Assembly (NCBI GenBank): GCA_035547835.1
Contig: DASZTW010000005.1
Coordinates: 806,001-870,000 of the forward strand
Length of the DNA: 64,000 nucleotides
Reading direction: 5' to 3'
Source: Acidimicrobiales bacterium
Lineage (GTDB): Bacteria > Actinomycetota > Acidimicrobiia > Acidimicrobiales > Iamiaceae
Part shown: piece after piece, positions 13,127-27,475 of the stretch
Position numbering within the stretch: position 1 is the stretch's first letter
Layout: every line of letters begins with the position of its first letter
The notes under the pieces: model-generated
The model's input: only the letters and a program-made list of their open reading frames with translations
Database searches by the model: none
What the model was told of the DNA's origin: nothing
Made by a program: the position numbers and the translations under genes

Positions 13127-14806
13127 ATGCCGACCCTCACCTGCACCTCCGAGGTGGGCCCTGAGGGCCTTGCCGAGCTCCGCCGCAGCCGCGACGGCCT
13201 CATCGTGGAACGTGCGCTCGACGGCGACGAGTTCACGCTCGACCGGGGCCCGTTCCGCACTTGGCACCGGCGACTGCACGTCGCCGGTGTCGGCCCGGCG
13301 CGGTTCCGGGTCACCGAGACCATCCGCTACCACTTGGCGATCCCGGTGTGGGGCCCGCTGTTCGTGTTGCCCATCAACTCGTTGTTGCGCCGCGAGCACA
13401 AGCACCGGGCGGCGGCACGGCCGAGCGACGCCAGCGGCTCCGCCGACCGGGTGGTGCCGTTCTGGGCGCCACCCGACCAGTTCGACGCCCGCGCCTCGCA
13501 CGTGCTGGCGTTGGTGTGCGCCCTGTCGCTCGTCACCGGCTACGTCAGCACTGCGATCACGCAGACCGTCACGTACGCCGCCAGCGAGTTCCACCGCAGC
13601 ACCGGCGACCAGGGCGCGGCGCTCGCGCTGGTGCGGGTGGGCGTGCTCATCGCCTTCGTGGTGACCGCCGCGGCCGACCAGCGAGGGCGCCGCCGCCTGT
13701 TGCTGGTGTCGCTGTACGTCGCCTGCCTCACGGCCGCGCTCGGCGCGGTGGCGCCAGGGTTGTGGACGCTCGGCGCGAGCCAAGCCGTGGCACAGGGGTT
13801 CGCCACCGGCGGCAGCTTGTTGATCGGCGTGTACATCGCCGAAGAAGTGCCGGCCGGCGCGCGTGCCTGGGCGATCGGGCTGTTGGCGATGGCCACCGCG
13901 CTCGGCGCCGGCATGTGCATCTGGGTGCTCCCGCTGGCCGACCTCGGCACGGCTTGGTGGCGGGCGATCTACGTCGTGCCGTTGCTCGGCATCCCGTTCG
14001 TGGCGTGGGCCGGACGCCACTTGCCCGAGACGCATCGCTTCCTCGCCCACCACGCTGCGGAGCGATCGGCCCGCGCCGAGCGTGGGGACCCAGCCGAGCG
14101 CACCGGCGACGCGCCCTCCGGCGACGGCGCGGGCAGCGCAGACACACGCAGGCCGGCGGCGCGGCGTGACCCGAGGCGGCGCATCAGCGCCAGCCAAGCG
14201 CATCGCCGGCGGTTCTGGCTGCTGGCGATCGGCTCGTTCGGCATCGCGCTGTTCGTCGCCCCGATGTTCCAGCTCCAGAACAACTTCCTGCGCCACGAAC
14301 GCCACTTCTCGGCCGCCAAGATCTCGCTGTACACGATCCTCACGTCGACCCCGGGCGGCATCGGGATCCTCGTCGGTGGATGGCTGGCCGACGTGCGAGG
14401 GCGGCGCATCGTCGCTGCCACCGGCATGCTCGGCGGGTCGCTGCTGGCCGTCGCGGTGCTGTTCGCCCACGGCTGGCCGATGTGGGGGATCTCGATGGTC
14501 GGCTCGGTCGTCGCCGCCGTGGCAGTGCCGGCGTTCGGCGTGTACGGGCCCGAGTTGTTCCCCACGCTGTTGCGCGGCCGGGTCAACGGGCTCTTGCAGG
14601 TCGTGACCGTCGCGGGCTCGAGCGCCGGGCTCTTGGTGGCGGGCTGGCTGACCGACACGTTCGACCGGTTCGGCCCGGCCATGTCGGTGCTGCTGGTCGG
14701 GCCGCTGCTGGTGGCCGTGCTCGTGGCCGTGGCCTATCCGGAGACGTCCGGCCGCCACCTCGAGGATCTCAATCCCGAAGACCGCGTGGCCGAGTCCGGC
14801 ATGTGA
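13127..14806 (+). CDS. MFS transporter with N-terminal extra domain
   Basis: The 559-residue product starts MPTLTCTSEVGPEGLAEL. Residues 1 to about 120 are soluble and look like a SRPBCC/polyketide-cyclase-like fold ending RYHLAIPVWGPLFVLPINSL. An MFS permease follows: six helices with the loop motif ADQRGRRRLLLVSLY after helix 2, a cytosolic charged linker (about residues 310-360), then a second half with GGWLADVRGRRIVAATG. This makes a soluble domain-transporter fusion. The substrate is not predictable. Starts upstream of 13127 would overlap murA. The next gene, a lipoprotein, begins 50 bp downstream. Confidence 0.8.
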   Translation: MPTLTCTSEVGPEGLAELRRSRDGLIVERALDGDEFTLDRGPFRTWHRRLHVAGVGPARFRVTETIRYHLAIPVWGPLFVLPINSLLRREHKHRAAARPSDASGSADRVVPFWAPPDQFDARASHVLALVCALSLVTGYVSTAITQTVTYAASEFHRSTGDQGAALALVRVGVLIAFVVTAAADQRGRRRLLLVSLYVACLTAALGAVAPGLWTLGASQAVAQGFATGGSLLIGVYIAEEVPAGARAWAIGLLAMATALGAGMCIWVLPLADLGTAWWRAIYVVPLLGIPFVAWAGRHLPETHRFLAHHAAERSARAERGDPAERTGDAPSGDGAGSADTRRPAARRDPRRRISASQAHRRRFWLLAIGSFGIALFVAPMFQLQNNFLRHERHFSAAKISLYTILTSTPGGIGILVGGWLADVRGRRIVAATGMLGGSLLAVAVLFAHGWPMWGISMVGSVVAAVAVPAFGVYGPELFPTLLRGRVNGLLQVVTVAGSSAGLLVAGWLTDTFDRFGPAMSVLLVGPLLVAVLVAVAYPETSGRHLEDLNPEDRVAESGM

Positions 14807-14856
14807 CGTCGAGGTGGCGGCCTATGCTCACCCGACCCACAACCACGGAGAGCGAC

Positions 14857-15627
14857 ATGTCACGCCCGTCACGCATCTGCTCCATCGCGTTGTCCCTGCT
14901 CATCGTTGCCGTGCTCGCGGCCGCTTGTTCGAGCGGCGGGAGCGGGGGTCTCAGGACCAGCACGACGAGCGCCACGACCGACACCTCCTCGACCGACACC
15001 GGCGCCACCGACACCGGGTCCAGCGGGTCGCTCCCGAGTGAAGCCGACCTGAAGTCCGCGCTGCTCAGCGAAGACGACCTGCCGAGCGGGTTCACCAAGG
15101 ACACGTCGAGCGACAGCAGCGACAACAGCAACACCGACGTCCACGCCAAGGGTGCGACCTGCGACGCCGCGTTCCAGAAGCTGCAACAGAAGGCCACCAA
15201 GCACAAGGTGACCGTCGACTTCAAGCACGACGACACCGAGTTCGTCAGCCAGGAAGTGGCGGCTCGCAGCGACGCCTCGTCGCACTTCACCGACGTGCTG
15301 CACACGCTGAAGGACCAGTGCGGCTCGAAGGTCCAGCTCGAGAGCAGTGGCAGCCTGAAGTCCGGCACGCTCGAGGTCCTGTCGGACCCCGGCATCGGCG
15401 AGCACTCGGCGCTGATCCGGATCACCTTCTCGGGCACGTCGCAAGGTGTCGACTTCACGTCGGAGGGCTACTTCGTCGCCGTGCAGCGAGGCCCGGTCAC
15501 CTCCACCATCGAGGCCTACTCGGTGAGCGCGCCCCGCGCGGGGGTGCAGGGCACCCCGCCCGACGAGTCGGATGCCACTGCGCTGGCCGAGTCGGCCGAC
15601 TCGAAGATCAAGGACCTGGTCGGCTGA
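14857..15627 (+). CDS. Secreted lipoprotein, function unknown
   Basis: A 256-residue product with a type II signal peptide: basic MSRPSRICS start, hydrophobic ALSLLIVAVL and lipobox LAAAC with Cys about residue 22. A Ser/Thr/Gly-rich spacer of some 40 residues follows, then a globular part starting SEADLKSALLSEDDLPSGFT, which resembles the sensor-like domains of actinobacterial lipoproteins. CGGAG lies 7 bp before the ATG. No enzyme motif is seen. It may share a transcript with the preceding transporter gene. Confidence 0.75.
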   Translation: MSRPSRICSIALSLLIVAVLAAACSSGGSGGLRTSTTSATTDTSSTDTGATDTGSSGSLPSEADLKSALLSEDDLPSGFTKDTSSDSSDNSNTDVHAKGATCDAAFQKLQQKATKHKVTVDFKHDDTEFVSQEVAARSDASSHFTDVLHTLKDQCGSKVQLESSGSLKSGTLEVLSDPGIGEHSALIRITFSGTSQGVDFTSEGYFVAVQRGPVTSTIEAYSVSAPRAGVQGTPPDESDATALAESADSKIKDLVG

Positions 15628-15663
15628 CGAAGAGCGCAGCCGCCGTCGCCGCTCGAACCGCCG

Positions 15664-16230
15664 TCAGGCGATCGTCGCCAACCAGGCGCTGACCGCGTCG
15701 ACCACGACCGGGTCGGTCACGGCCTTCGGGTCGTGGCGCTGGCCGGCCAACCAGACCGTCGTGACGGGGCCCACGATCGCGGCGACGTGGTCGTCGATCT
15801 CGTCGGGGCTCCCGAACGGGTCGCGGTCGCCGGCGACGAACAGGCACGGCACGTGCAGGTCGGCAAAGTGGTCGACCCGCATGCGGTCGGCCTTGCCCGG
15901 CGGATGCAACGGATAGCTCAACAACGCGAGCCCGGCGGCCGGCAAGCCCTCGGCCACCGCCATCGAACACATCCGCCCACCCATCGAGCGGCCGCCCAGC
16001 ACCAGCCGTTCGGGCGACGACCCGATCCGTGCCGCGAACGCCTCGGCTTCGGCCACCACCGATGCGATCAGCTTCGGCGCGCGGTCGGGGGCCTTGCGGC
16101 CTTCGCGCCGGTACGGGAACTCCATGCGGTGCACCGGCAACGGCGCGAGCGCGGCTTCGAGCGCGAGGAACACGTGGTGGTCCGCACCGCCGCCCGCGCC
16201 GTGCGCGAGCAGCAACCCGTCGACGCTCAT
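15664..16230 (-). CDS. Alpha/beta hydrolase of the KANL3/Tex30 type
   Basis: A compact 188-residue alpha/beta hydrolase with oxyanion segment LLLAHGAGGGADHH, nucleophile elbow LGGRSMGGRM, acid in FVAGDRDPFG and late His in LAGQRHDPK. The size and elbow match the small dienelactone-hydrolase-like proteins related to Tex30/KANL3. The substrate is unknown. The ATG at 16230 lies 13 bp after the gltD stop, so it is probably the last gene of the gltBD transcript. It converges with the lipoprotein gene. Confidence 0.8.
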   Translation of the reverse strand: MSVDGLLLAHGAGGGADHHVFLALEAALAPLPVHRMEFPYRREGRKAPDRAPKLIASVVAEAEAFAARIGSSPERLVLGGRSMGGRMCSMAVAEGLPAAGLALLSYPLHPPGKADRMRVDHFADLHVPCLFVAGDRDPFGSPDEIDDHVAAIVGPVTTVWLAGQRHDPKAVTDPVVVDAVSAWLATIA

Positions 16231-16243
16231 CGCGCTCGGGCCT

Positions 16244-17704
<1,461 letters not shown>

Positions 17705-17718
17705 TTCGCTCGAATCCC

Positions 17719-22323
<4,605 letters not shown>

Positions 22324-22670
22324 GGTTGCGTGGGTTCCCGTGGGGCGGAGTACGAGGCTCCTGCCGCGCCCGGGACGACGCTGGCCCAATCGGCAGGGTA
22401 CGTCATCTTACTGCGGATCCGGCGAGACCCTCCAAGCTGGTTTCGCGGGCCCTCCGGTTCAAGGAACGCGCGGTGCTTCGGAGGTGGGCGCGTTCGACAG
22501 TCGCGCCCGCCGCCGGAGCAGCTGGAGCTCCTCGTGGCGGGCGCCTGCCTCTCGCGTGGCCCGACGCGTAGACCGGGAACGCGAGAAGCGACCCCGGGCG
22601 GGACGGTCGGCCACCTGCTGCGACACCGGCGGCCGCGAGCCGTTGTAGGCCGCCCGCGGCGCGACCCGAC
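22324..22670. other. Non-coding gap upstream of gltB
   Basis: This gap of 347 bp lies between the gltB start and the stop of the DUF839 gene on the same strand. On the minus strand a weak promoter-like pair is seen, TTGGAG (22430-22435) and TAAGAT (22405-22410), 19 bp apart and about 80 bp before the gltB start. I see no riboswitch, RNA gene or convincing small frame. The part near 22671 should hold the end of the preceding transcript, but I see no strong hairpin. Confidence 0.4.
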
Positions 22671-24080
22671 TCAGTACGTGCGCCGCCAGGGGCCGGTGAT
22701 GGCGAAGACGTAGCCCTGGTCCTGCACGTTCGCGAACAGGACCTTGCGGTCGGGCGAGAACACCGGCCCGGTGAACTCGCTGTAGCTGCCGTCGCCGGCC
22801 TGGATCCGGTTGCGCGCGAACGGGGTGGCGTCACCGTGACGGTCGACGGTCAACAAGTGCTGCCAGCCCTCGCCGTCTTCGGCCAGGATCAGCCCGCCAT
22901 AGGGCGACACGGTGATGTTGTCGGGCCCATCGGGTGTGTCGCTGGGGGGCGCGGTGTTCACCGGGAAATGGACCTCGAGGGCGAGGGACTTGCTCCACGG
23001 GTCGTAGCTCCAGACCTGGCCGTCGTGCTCGGCGGCCGAGCCGTCGCTCAGACGGGCGAACGAGCAGACGATCCATGCCCGGCCCTCGCCCCACCACATC
23101 CCCTCGAACTTGCGGCTCCGGGTGACCGCACCACCGGGACCGCGGACCGCGACACCGTTCGAGCCTACGTAGTCGAACTGCTTGCGCACCGAGGTGGTGG
23201 CCGCCGACGGATCGGGCACGGCCTTCCACGTGGCCCGCAGGCGGGTGCCGACCTTGGCGTACACCGACAGGTCCGACACGCCCGGCACCGACAGGGCTTC
23301 GAGCGTGCCGCCGTCGCGCAGCGTGTGGAGCCGGTTGGGGCGGGTCTTCGGGGTGAACCGGTACAACAGGCCGTTGGGGCCGGCCGCGTCCTCGGTGAGA
23401 TACAGGTGACCCTGCACGGGGTCGACCACCACCGCCTCGTGGGCGAAGCGGCCGAGCGCCGTGAGCGGCTGGGGGTCGCGGTTGGCCACCTGATCGGTGG
23501 GGTGCACCTCGAACACGTACCCGTGGTCGCGGGTGATGCCCTTCGACGCGTCGACCCGTTGCTCGGTCTCCTCACACGTGAGCCACGTGCCCCACGGTGT
23601 CCGGCCACCCGCGCAGTTGCTGTACGTGCCGCCGAGGCTCGCGACCTGACTCAGGAGGTGGCCGTGGTGATCGACCGTGATGTTGGTCGTGCCGCCGTGC
23701 GCGCCCGGGTCGTACACCAGCGCAGAGTCGGCCACCACGGGGTTCGGGTCGCTGGTGCCGATCTCGTGGTTCTGCACCAGCACCGTGGTGCTGCGCGACC
23801 CCCAGAACGACGCGGTGCCGTCGGGCCGGCCGGGCACGGTGGCAGTGCCGAGGGCGTCGCCCGCCTTGGTGACCACGCGGTACTGGAAGCCGGCCGGGAG
23901 GTCGAGCAGCCCGTCGGGATCGGGCAGGAGGGGGCCATATCCCGCCGGGGTGGTGGGTCGGTGCAGGGGGCGGGCGAACGAGGGGGCGGCACGAACCAGC
24001 GAATCGGCTTGGGTGGCGAGCACGGCGCCCAGGCTGGCGAGCGCGCTGCGGTGCAGGAGTTGACGACGTGTGATCGGCAT
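22671..24080 (-). CDS. PhoX/DUF839-family exported protein (Tat substrate)
   Basis: The 469-residue product begins MPITRRQLLHRSALASLGAV, a twin-arginine signal peptide, so it is folded before export. The mature part is a beta-propeller of the alkaline phosphatase PhoX/DUF839 type, with FSTWGSR-like motifs: here SFWGSRSTTVLVQNHE, WGTWLTCEETEQ, GRFAHEAVVVDPVQGHLYLTED and KFEGMWWGEGRAWIVCSF. These include the Glu, His and Asp residues expected around the metal centre. Phosphatase activity is a family inference. ATG at 24080 is chosen for the signal peptide. Confidence 0.85.
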   Translation of the reverse strand: MPITRRQLLHRSALASLGAVLATQADSLVRAAPSFARPLHRPTTPAGYGPLLPDPDGLLDLPAGFQYRVVTKAGDALGTATVPGRPDGTASFWGSRSTTVLVQNHEIGTSDPNPVVADSALVYDPGAHGGTTNITVDHHGHLLSQVASLGGTYSNCAGGRTPWGTWLTCEETEQRVDASKGITRDHGYVFEVHPTDQVANRDPQPLTALGRFAHEAVVVDPVQGHLYLTEDAAGPNGLLYRFTPKTRPNRLHTLRDGGTLEALSVPGVSDLSVYAKVGTRLRATWKAVPDPSAATTSVRKQFDYVGSNGVAVRGPGGAVTRSRKFEGMWWGEGRAWIVCSFARLSDGSAAEHDGQVWSYDPWSKSLALEVHFPVNTAPPSDTPDGPDNITVSPYGGLILAEDGEGWQHLLTVDRHGDATPFARNRIQAGDGSYSEFTGPVFSPDRKVLFANVQDQGYVFAITGPWRRTY

Positions 24081-24254
24081 GCCGCAAACGGTGGCAAACC
24101 GAGGTGGCGAGGCCGAGACGACCGGGTGAACCTGAAAGGAAACCCCGGCGACGTTCGCGTGGGCCGCCGACGTGGGCCAACGCGGCGGTGGTCCGCCCGG
24201 CGGGCAGGTCGACCGCTGCGGGACGGCGAGGCCCGGCGGCGCAGGCCCGCTGGC

Positions 24255-24338
24255 TCGAGCTCCGGTGGCGTCAGCCAACAGCGGTGGGCCACCGGTTCGA
24301 GCTCCGGTGGCGTCAGCCGACGGCGGTGGGCCGCCGGG
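24255..24338. repeat. Two tandem 42-bp repeats
   Basis: Two copies beginning TCGAGCTCCGGTGGCGTCAG at 24255 and 24297 (exact 42-bp period, few differences). Each contains CCGGTGG and a complementary CCACCGG-type segment, so each can fold as a small hairpin. They lie just past the stop of the CHAP-domain gene and before the DUF839 gene on the minus strand, and may serve in termination. Confidence 0.8.
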
Positions 24339-24343
24339 TACAG

Positions 24344-25690
24344 CTAGCCGGGGAAGCGGGCGCTGTATTCGGCGCTGCGGCGGATCGCGTCCGCGACGTC
24401 GGCCATCGTGTGGTCGCCGTGCAGGTACGTCAGCCAGCTCGACAGGCCGCCGGAATCCGGGGAGCGCCGCAGCATCCCGAGGTACAGCCGGGTGATGCTG
24501 TTGGCGTCGTCGGTCTGCATCTTGAACTCGGTGGACTCCGAGAAGCCGGCCATCACCCGGCCACGCGTCCACCCCTCTTGGAGCTTCTGGATCCACATGG
24601 CGCGGCCCGCGGGGTCGGCGGTGCGGCCGAGGACGTTGTGGTACACGAGGTCGACGAACGACGGGTTGTCGAGGCTGCCGTACGTGATCTTGAACTCCTG
24701 CGACCCGGCGAACGCGTCGCCCACCCACGCAACCGAACGTCCGTTGGCGAGCTGCTGGCTCCAGAACTGGTAGCCGGCCGGGTCGGGGGGCCGGAGGAAG
24801 AACGCCCGATACAGCCGCACGACCGGCGCAGTCACGTCGAGGACCTGCGAGTTGGTGTCGACCATCCACTCCAGCAACCCGCCGGGGCTGTTGGACGACA
24901 GGTACGAGGTCCACAGCGACTGCTCGCCGGTCGTCGCCCCCCGCCCGGCGAAGTCGACGTACTGCTGGTCGATGAACGCGGCGGTCGACGCGAACGGCGA
25001 GATCGACGGTCCGGCGAGCTGCGCGGCGTCGGTTGAGATGCCCGGCACGTGGATGTAGCGCGGCGCCCGCACCTGGTGCACGAGGTACGTGCCGTTGCCG
25101 GTCCAGTTGTAGTCCTCGACCCACACCGACCCGTCGGCGTTCACTTGCTTGACCACCGCCACGTGGTTGCTCGCGCCGCCGGTGTCGCCCTTGCCCCACT
25201 GGGCGATCGAGCCAACGGTCGGCGTCTGGTCGACCGTCCAACCCATGGCCTCGGCCGCCGCGGCCCATTCATACGCATTGCCGAACTGGACCGTGCCGCC
25301 GGCCGGTGTGGCCATGAAGTTCTTGAACGCCCAGTAGCTCTCGTCGGTGCGGTGGTTGGCGAAGTCGCTCTTGCCGAGCAGGTCGTTGATCCGCCACGCC
25401 ACGAACGAGGTGCAGTACCGGATCGAGAAGCGCCAGACGCCGGTGTCACCTTTGGTCGCCGTGCGGTACGGATAGTCGTCGACGCCGATCGTCGACCGCG
25501 CCGACCCGACCTGTGGGCGGTCCGCCGCGGCCCCGTGGGCAGCCGAGGTGCCGGCAGCGGTGGCCGCGGGGCGGGCGCTGGCAGCGGCGGGGAGGCCGAG
25601 GAGCAGGACCGCCACGAGCCCGACGGCGACCGCGCCGAGCGAGCGCGCGGGCGTGCGGCGTGGGGAGTGCGGGATCCGGGAGGTGTCCAT
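24344..25690 (-). CDS. Secreted CHAP-domain amidase with DUF4214 repeats
   Basis: A 448-residue exported protein. The N-terminal signal peptide (basic MDTSRIPHSPRRTPARS, then LGAVAVGLVAVLLLGLPAAA) is followed by an Ala-rich spacer. The CHAP domain (about 70-190) carries its Cys in IRYCTSFVAWRIND, His in ASNHVAVVKQV and the polar partner in VWVEDYNWTGNG. The C-terminal half holds two or three DUF4214-like helical repeats (LYRAFFLRPPDPAGYQFW, VYHNVLGRTADPAGRAMW, LYLGMLRRSPDSGGLSSW), often found in secreted surface proteins. ATG at 25690 has GGAG 9 bp upstream; an ATG five codons earlier (25705) is possible. Cell-wall hydrolysis is the likely role. Confidence 0.85.
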   Translation of the reverse strand: MDTSRIPHSPRRTPARSLGAVAVGLVAVLLLGLPAAASARPAATAAGTSAAHGAAADRPQVGSARSTIGVDDYPYRTATKGDTGVWRFSIRYCTSFVAWRINDLLGKSDFANHRTDESYWAFKNFMATPAGGTVQFGNAYEWAAAAEAMGWTVDQTPTVGSIAQWGKGDTGGASNHVAVVKQVNADGSVWVEDYNWTGNGTYLVHQVRAPRYIHVPGISTDAAQLAGPSISPFASTAAFIDQQYVDFAGRGATTGEQSLWTSYLSSNSPGGLLEWMVDTNSQVLDVTAPVVRLYRAFFLRPPDPAGYQFWSQQLANGRSVAWVGDAFAGSQEFKITYGSLDNPSFVDLVYHNVLGRTADPAGRAMWIQKLQEGWTRGRVMAGFSESTEFKMQTDDANSITRLYLGMLRRSPDSGGLSSWLTYLHGDHTMADVADAIRRSAEYSARFPG

Positions 25691-25815
25691 CGGGGTGGGC
25701 TCCATCGTGACCGGCAGATCGGCCGGGACTGGGGCAACCCGAGCGCGCGCCCGGGTCCGTAACCGGATCGCAATGTTAGACGGGTCGTTGCACGCGCAGC
25801 CAGCAACCCCTCCGA

Positions 25816-25860
25816 GCTGTGAGCACTTGGCCACCCAGGACGTGGCCAAGTGCTCACAGC
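25816..25860. repeat. Palindromic element, copy 1
   Basis: Perfect 19-bp arms, GCTGTGAGCACTTGGCCAC at 25816-25834 and its complement at 25842-25860, with a 7-bp loop. It sits between the P450 gene and the CHAP gene. It is the same family as the elements at 25911 and 34315, and the flanking CACAACGGGG is also shared with copy 2. Confidence 0.9.
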
Positions 25861-25910
25861 ACAACGGGGTGGGGCGGGCACCACCGGGGGACGCGCGCCA
25901 ACCCCCCGAA

Positions 25911-25953
25911 CTGTGAGCATTTGGCCACCCAGGAGGTGGCCAAATGCTCACAG
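25911..25953. repeat. Palindromic element, copy 2, overlapping the P450 stop
   Basis: Perfect 19-bp arms, CTGTGAGCATTTGGCCACC at 25911-25929 and its complement at 25935-25953, with loop CAGGA. Relative to copy 1 one arm has C to T and the other the matching G to A, so pairing is kept. The P450 stop codon lies within the arm. It probably acts as a terminator. Confidence 0.9.
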
Positions 25954-27306
25954 CACAACGGGGGTGGGGCGGCGGGGGCGGGGCGGCGGGGGCGGGGCGG
26001 CGGGCGTGTAGCGGACGGGGACGTGGCGGATGCCGGAGATGAAGTTCGAGCGCATGCGCTCCACGGACCCGTCGATCTCGAGGTCCGGCAGCCGCTGGAG
26101 CAGCTCGCCGAGCAGCGAGCGCAGCTGCAGCCGGGCGAGGTGCGACCCGAGGCAGAAGTGGGGGCCGATGCCGAACGCCACGTGCGGGTTCGGGTCGCGG
26201 GCGAGGTCGAGGCCGTGCGGGTCGGTGAACACGGCAGGGTCGCGGTTGGCGGCGCCGTAGAAGATCACGACCTTGTCGCCGGCGCGGATGGCCTGGCCGC
26301 CGAGCTCGGTGTCGTGCGTGGCCGTGCGGCGGAACTGCATGACCGGCGACACGTAGCGGAGCAGCTCGTCGACCGCGGTGGGCATCAAGTCGGGGTTGTC
26401 GCGCAGCTCGCCCCACTTGTCGTGCTCGTGCAGGGCGACGACGGCACCCGAGAAGGAGTTGCGGGTGGTCTCGTTGCCGGCGATGACCAACAGCAACCAG
26501 AACATGCCGAACTCGACATCGGTGAGGCGTTGGCCGTCGACTTCGGCGTTCACGATCATCGAGACCATGTCGTCGCGGGGCTCGGCGCGGCGGTCGTCGG
26601 CGATGGCCTTGCCGTACTGCATCATCTCCATCAGCGCAGCCATGGACTCGCCGAGGTTGCCGCCGTACTCGGGGTCCTCGATGCCGATCAGCTTGTTCGA
26701 CCAGTCGAACATCAGGTGGCGGTCGTCGCGGGGCATGCCGAGCAGGTCGGCCAGCACCCGCAGCGGCATCTCGGCCGACACGTTCGGCACCAGGTCGCAT
26801 TCGCCGTCCGCGGCGATGTCGTCGACGATCTCCCGTGCGTTGCGCTCCACCGACTCCACCAGCCGCTGCACGGCCTTCGGGGTGAAGATCGGCTGGAGGA
26901 TGCGGCGCAACCGTGAGTGCTCCGGTGGGTCCATGTTGAGCATCATCTGGCGGGCCATCAGCAGGCTGTTCGGGTCGGGCGACGACATGAACACCCCGCC
27001 GAGCCACGACGAGAAGCGATCGGGGTTACGCGATACCTCGGTGACCTCGGCGTGGCTGGTGACGGCCCAGAACCCGGGGCTGTCCACGAGCATGCGCATC
27101 GCGCCGCCCGCTTGCGCGAGCAGCTCGGGCACCCGCTCGGTGTGCCAGGCCACCGGCGCCGCGGCCCGCAGGCGGTCAAAGGCCTCATGCGGCACGGCCG
27201 GCTCATACGTGGCGGGCCACGACAAGTCGGCGTCGATGTGGTCGGCGGCCATGGCCGCGCCCACGGGTGGTTCGCCCGGCTGGGCAACTTCCTCGAGCAC
27301 CGACAT
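25948..27306 (-). CDS. Cytochrome P450 (CYP124/125/142-like)
   Basis: Haem monooxygenase of 452 residues. The I-helix oxygen-activation motif is LLLVIAGNETTRNSFSGAV, the K-helix ELLRYVSPVMQFRRTA, and the haem ligand is Cys about 385 in FGIGPHFCLGSHLARLQL. N-terminal motifs such as NMDPPEHSRLRRILQPIFTP resemble actinobacterial P450s acting on sterol or alkyl side chains; that substrate is inference. The start at 27306 has GAGGAGG 6 bp upstream. The last 15 residues are Pro/Arg-rich and run into the palindromic element. It is divergent from a TetR gene across a perfect operator-like palindrome. Confidence 0.92.
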   Translation of the reverse strand: MSVLEEVAQPGEPPVGAAMAADHIDADLSWPATYEPAVPHEAFDRLRAAAPVAWHTERVPELLAQAGGAMRMLVDSPGFWAVTSHAEVTEVSRNPDRFSSWLGGVFMSSPDPNSLLMARQMMLNMDPPEHSRLRRILQPIFTPKAVQRLVESVERNAREIVDDIAADGECDLVPNVSAEMPLRVLADLLGMPRDDRHLMFDWSNKLIGIEDPEYGGNLGESMAALMEMMQYGKAIADDRRAEPRDDMVSMIVNAEVDGQRLTDVEFGMFWLLLVIAGNETTRNSFSGAVVALHEHDKWGELRDNPDLMPTAVDELLRYVSPVMQFRRTATHDTELGGQAIRAGDKVVIFYGAANRDPAVFTDPHGLDLARDPNPHVAFGIGPHFCLGSHLARLQLRSLLGELLQRLPDLEIDGSVERMRSNFISGIRHVPVRYTPAAPPPPPRPRRPTPVVL

Positions 27307-27368
27307 CGCGATCCTCCTCGTGCGGTGGCGTGACCGTCGAGCAGCGAAGCCCGGGTCGCTTGAGTCCA

Positions 27369-27396
27369 TTGAGACGATGTAATAGCATCGTCTCAA
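27369..27396. promoter_or_regulatory. Perfect operator-like palindrome between P450 and TetR genes
   Basis: Arms TTGAGACGATG (27369-27379) and CATCGTCTCAA (27386-27396) are perfect complements separated by TAATAG. It lies 62 bp before the P450 start and 80 bp before the divergent TetR gene, the usual place for a TetR-family autoregulatory operator. A 10-base match of the half-site recurs at 30599-30608 upstream of the amidohydrolase gene. Confidence 0.65.
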
Positions 27397-27475
27397 CAGA
27401 CTCGCAGGTTCGCGCCGATCCCTCGAGATGTCAAGACATCGGCGTCTCACCCACCCCACCTAGAATTGACCGCCA

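Noticed and set aside
25816-25953. Paired palindromes as a mini CRISPR array
   Set aside because: Only two units, no spacer-like unique segments of constant length, each unit is itself a hairpin, and no cas genes are nearby.
24081-27007. A single long minus-strand frame joining the P450 3' region, the palindromes and the CHAP gene
   Set aside because: It only arises because the GC-rich gap has no stop in that frame. The CHAP gene has its own signal peptide and ribosome site.
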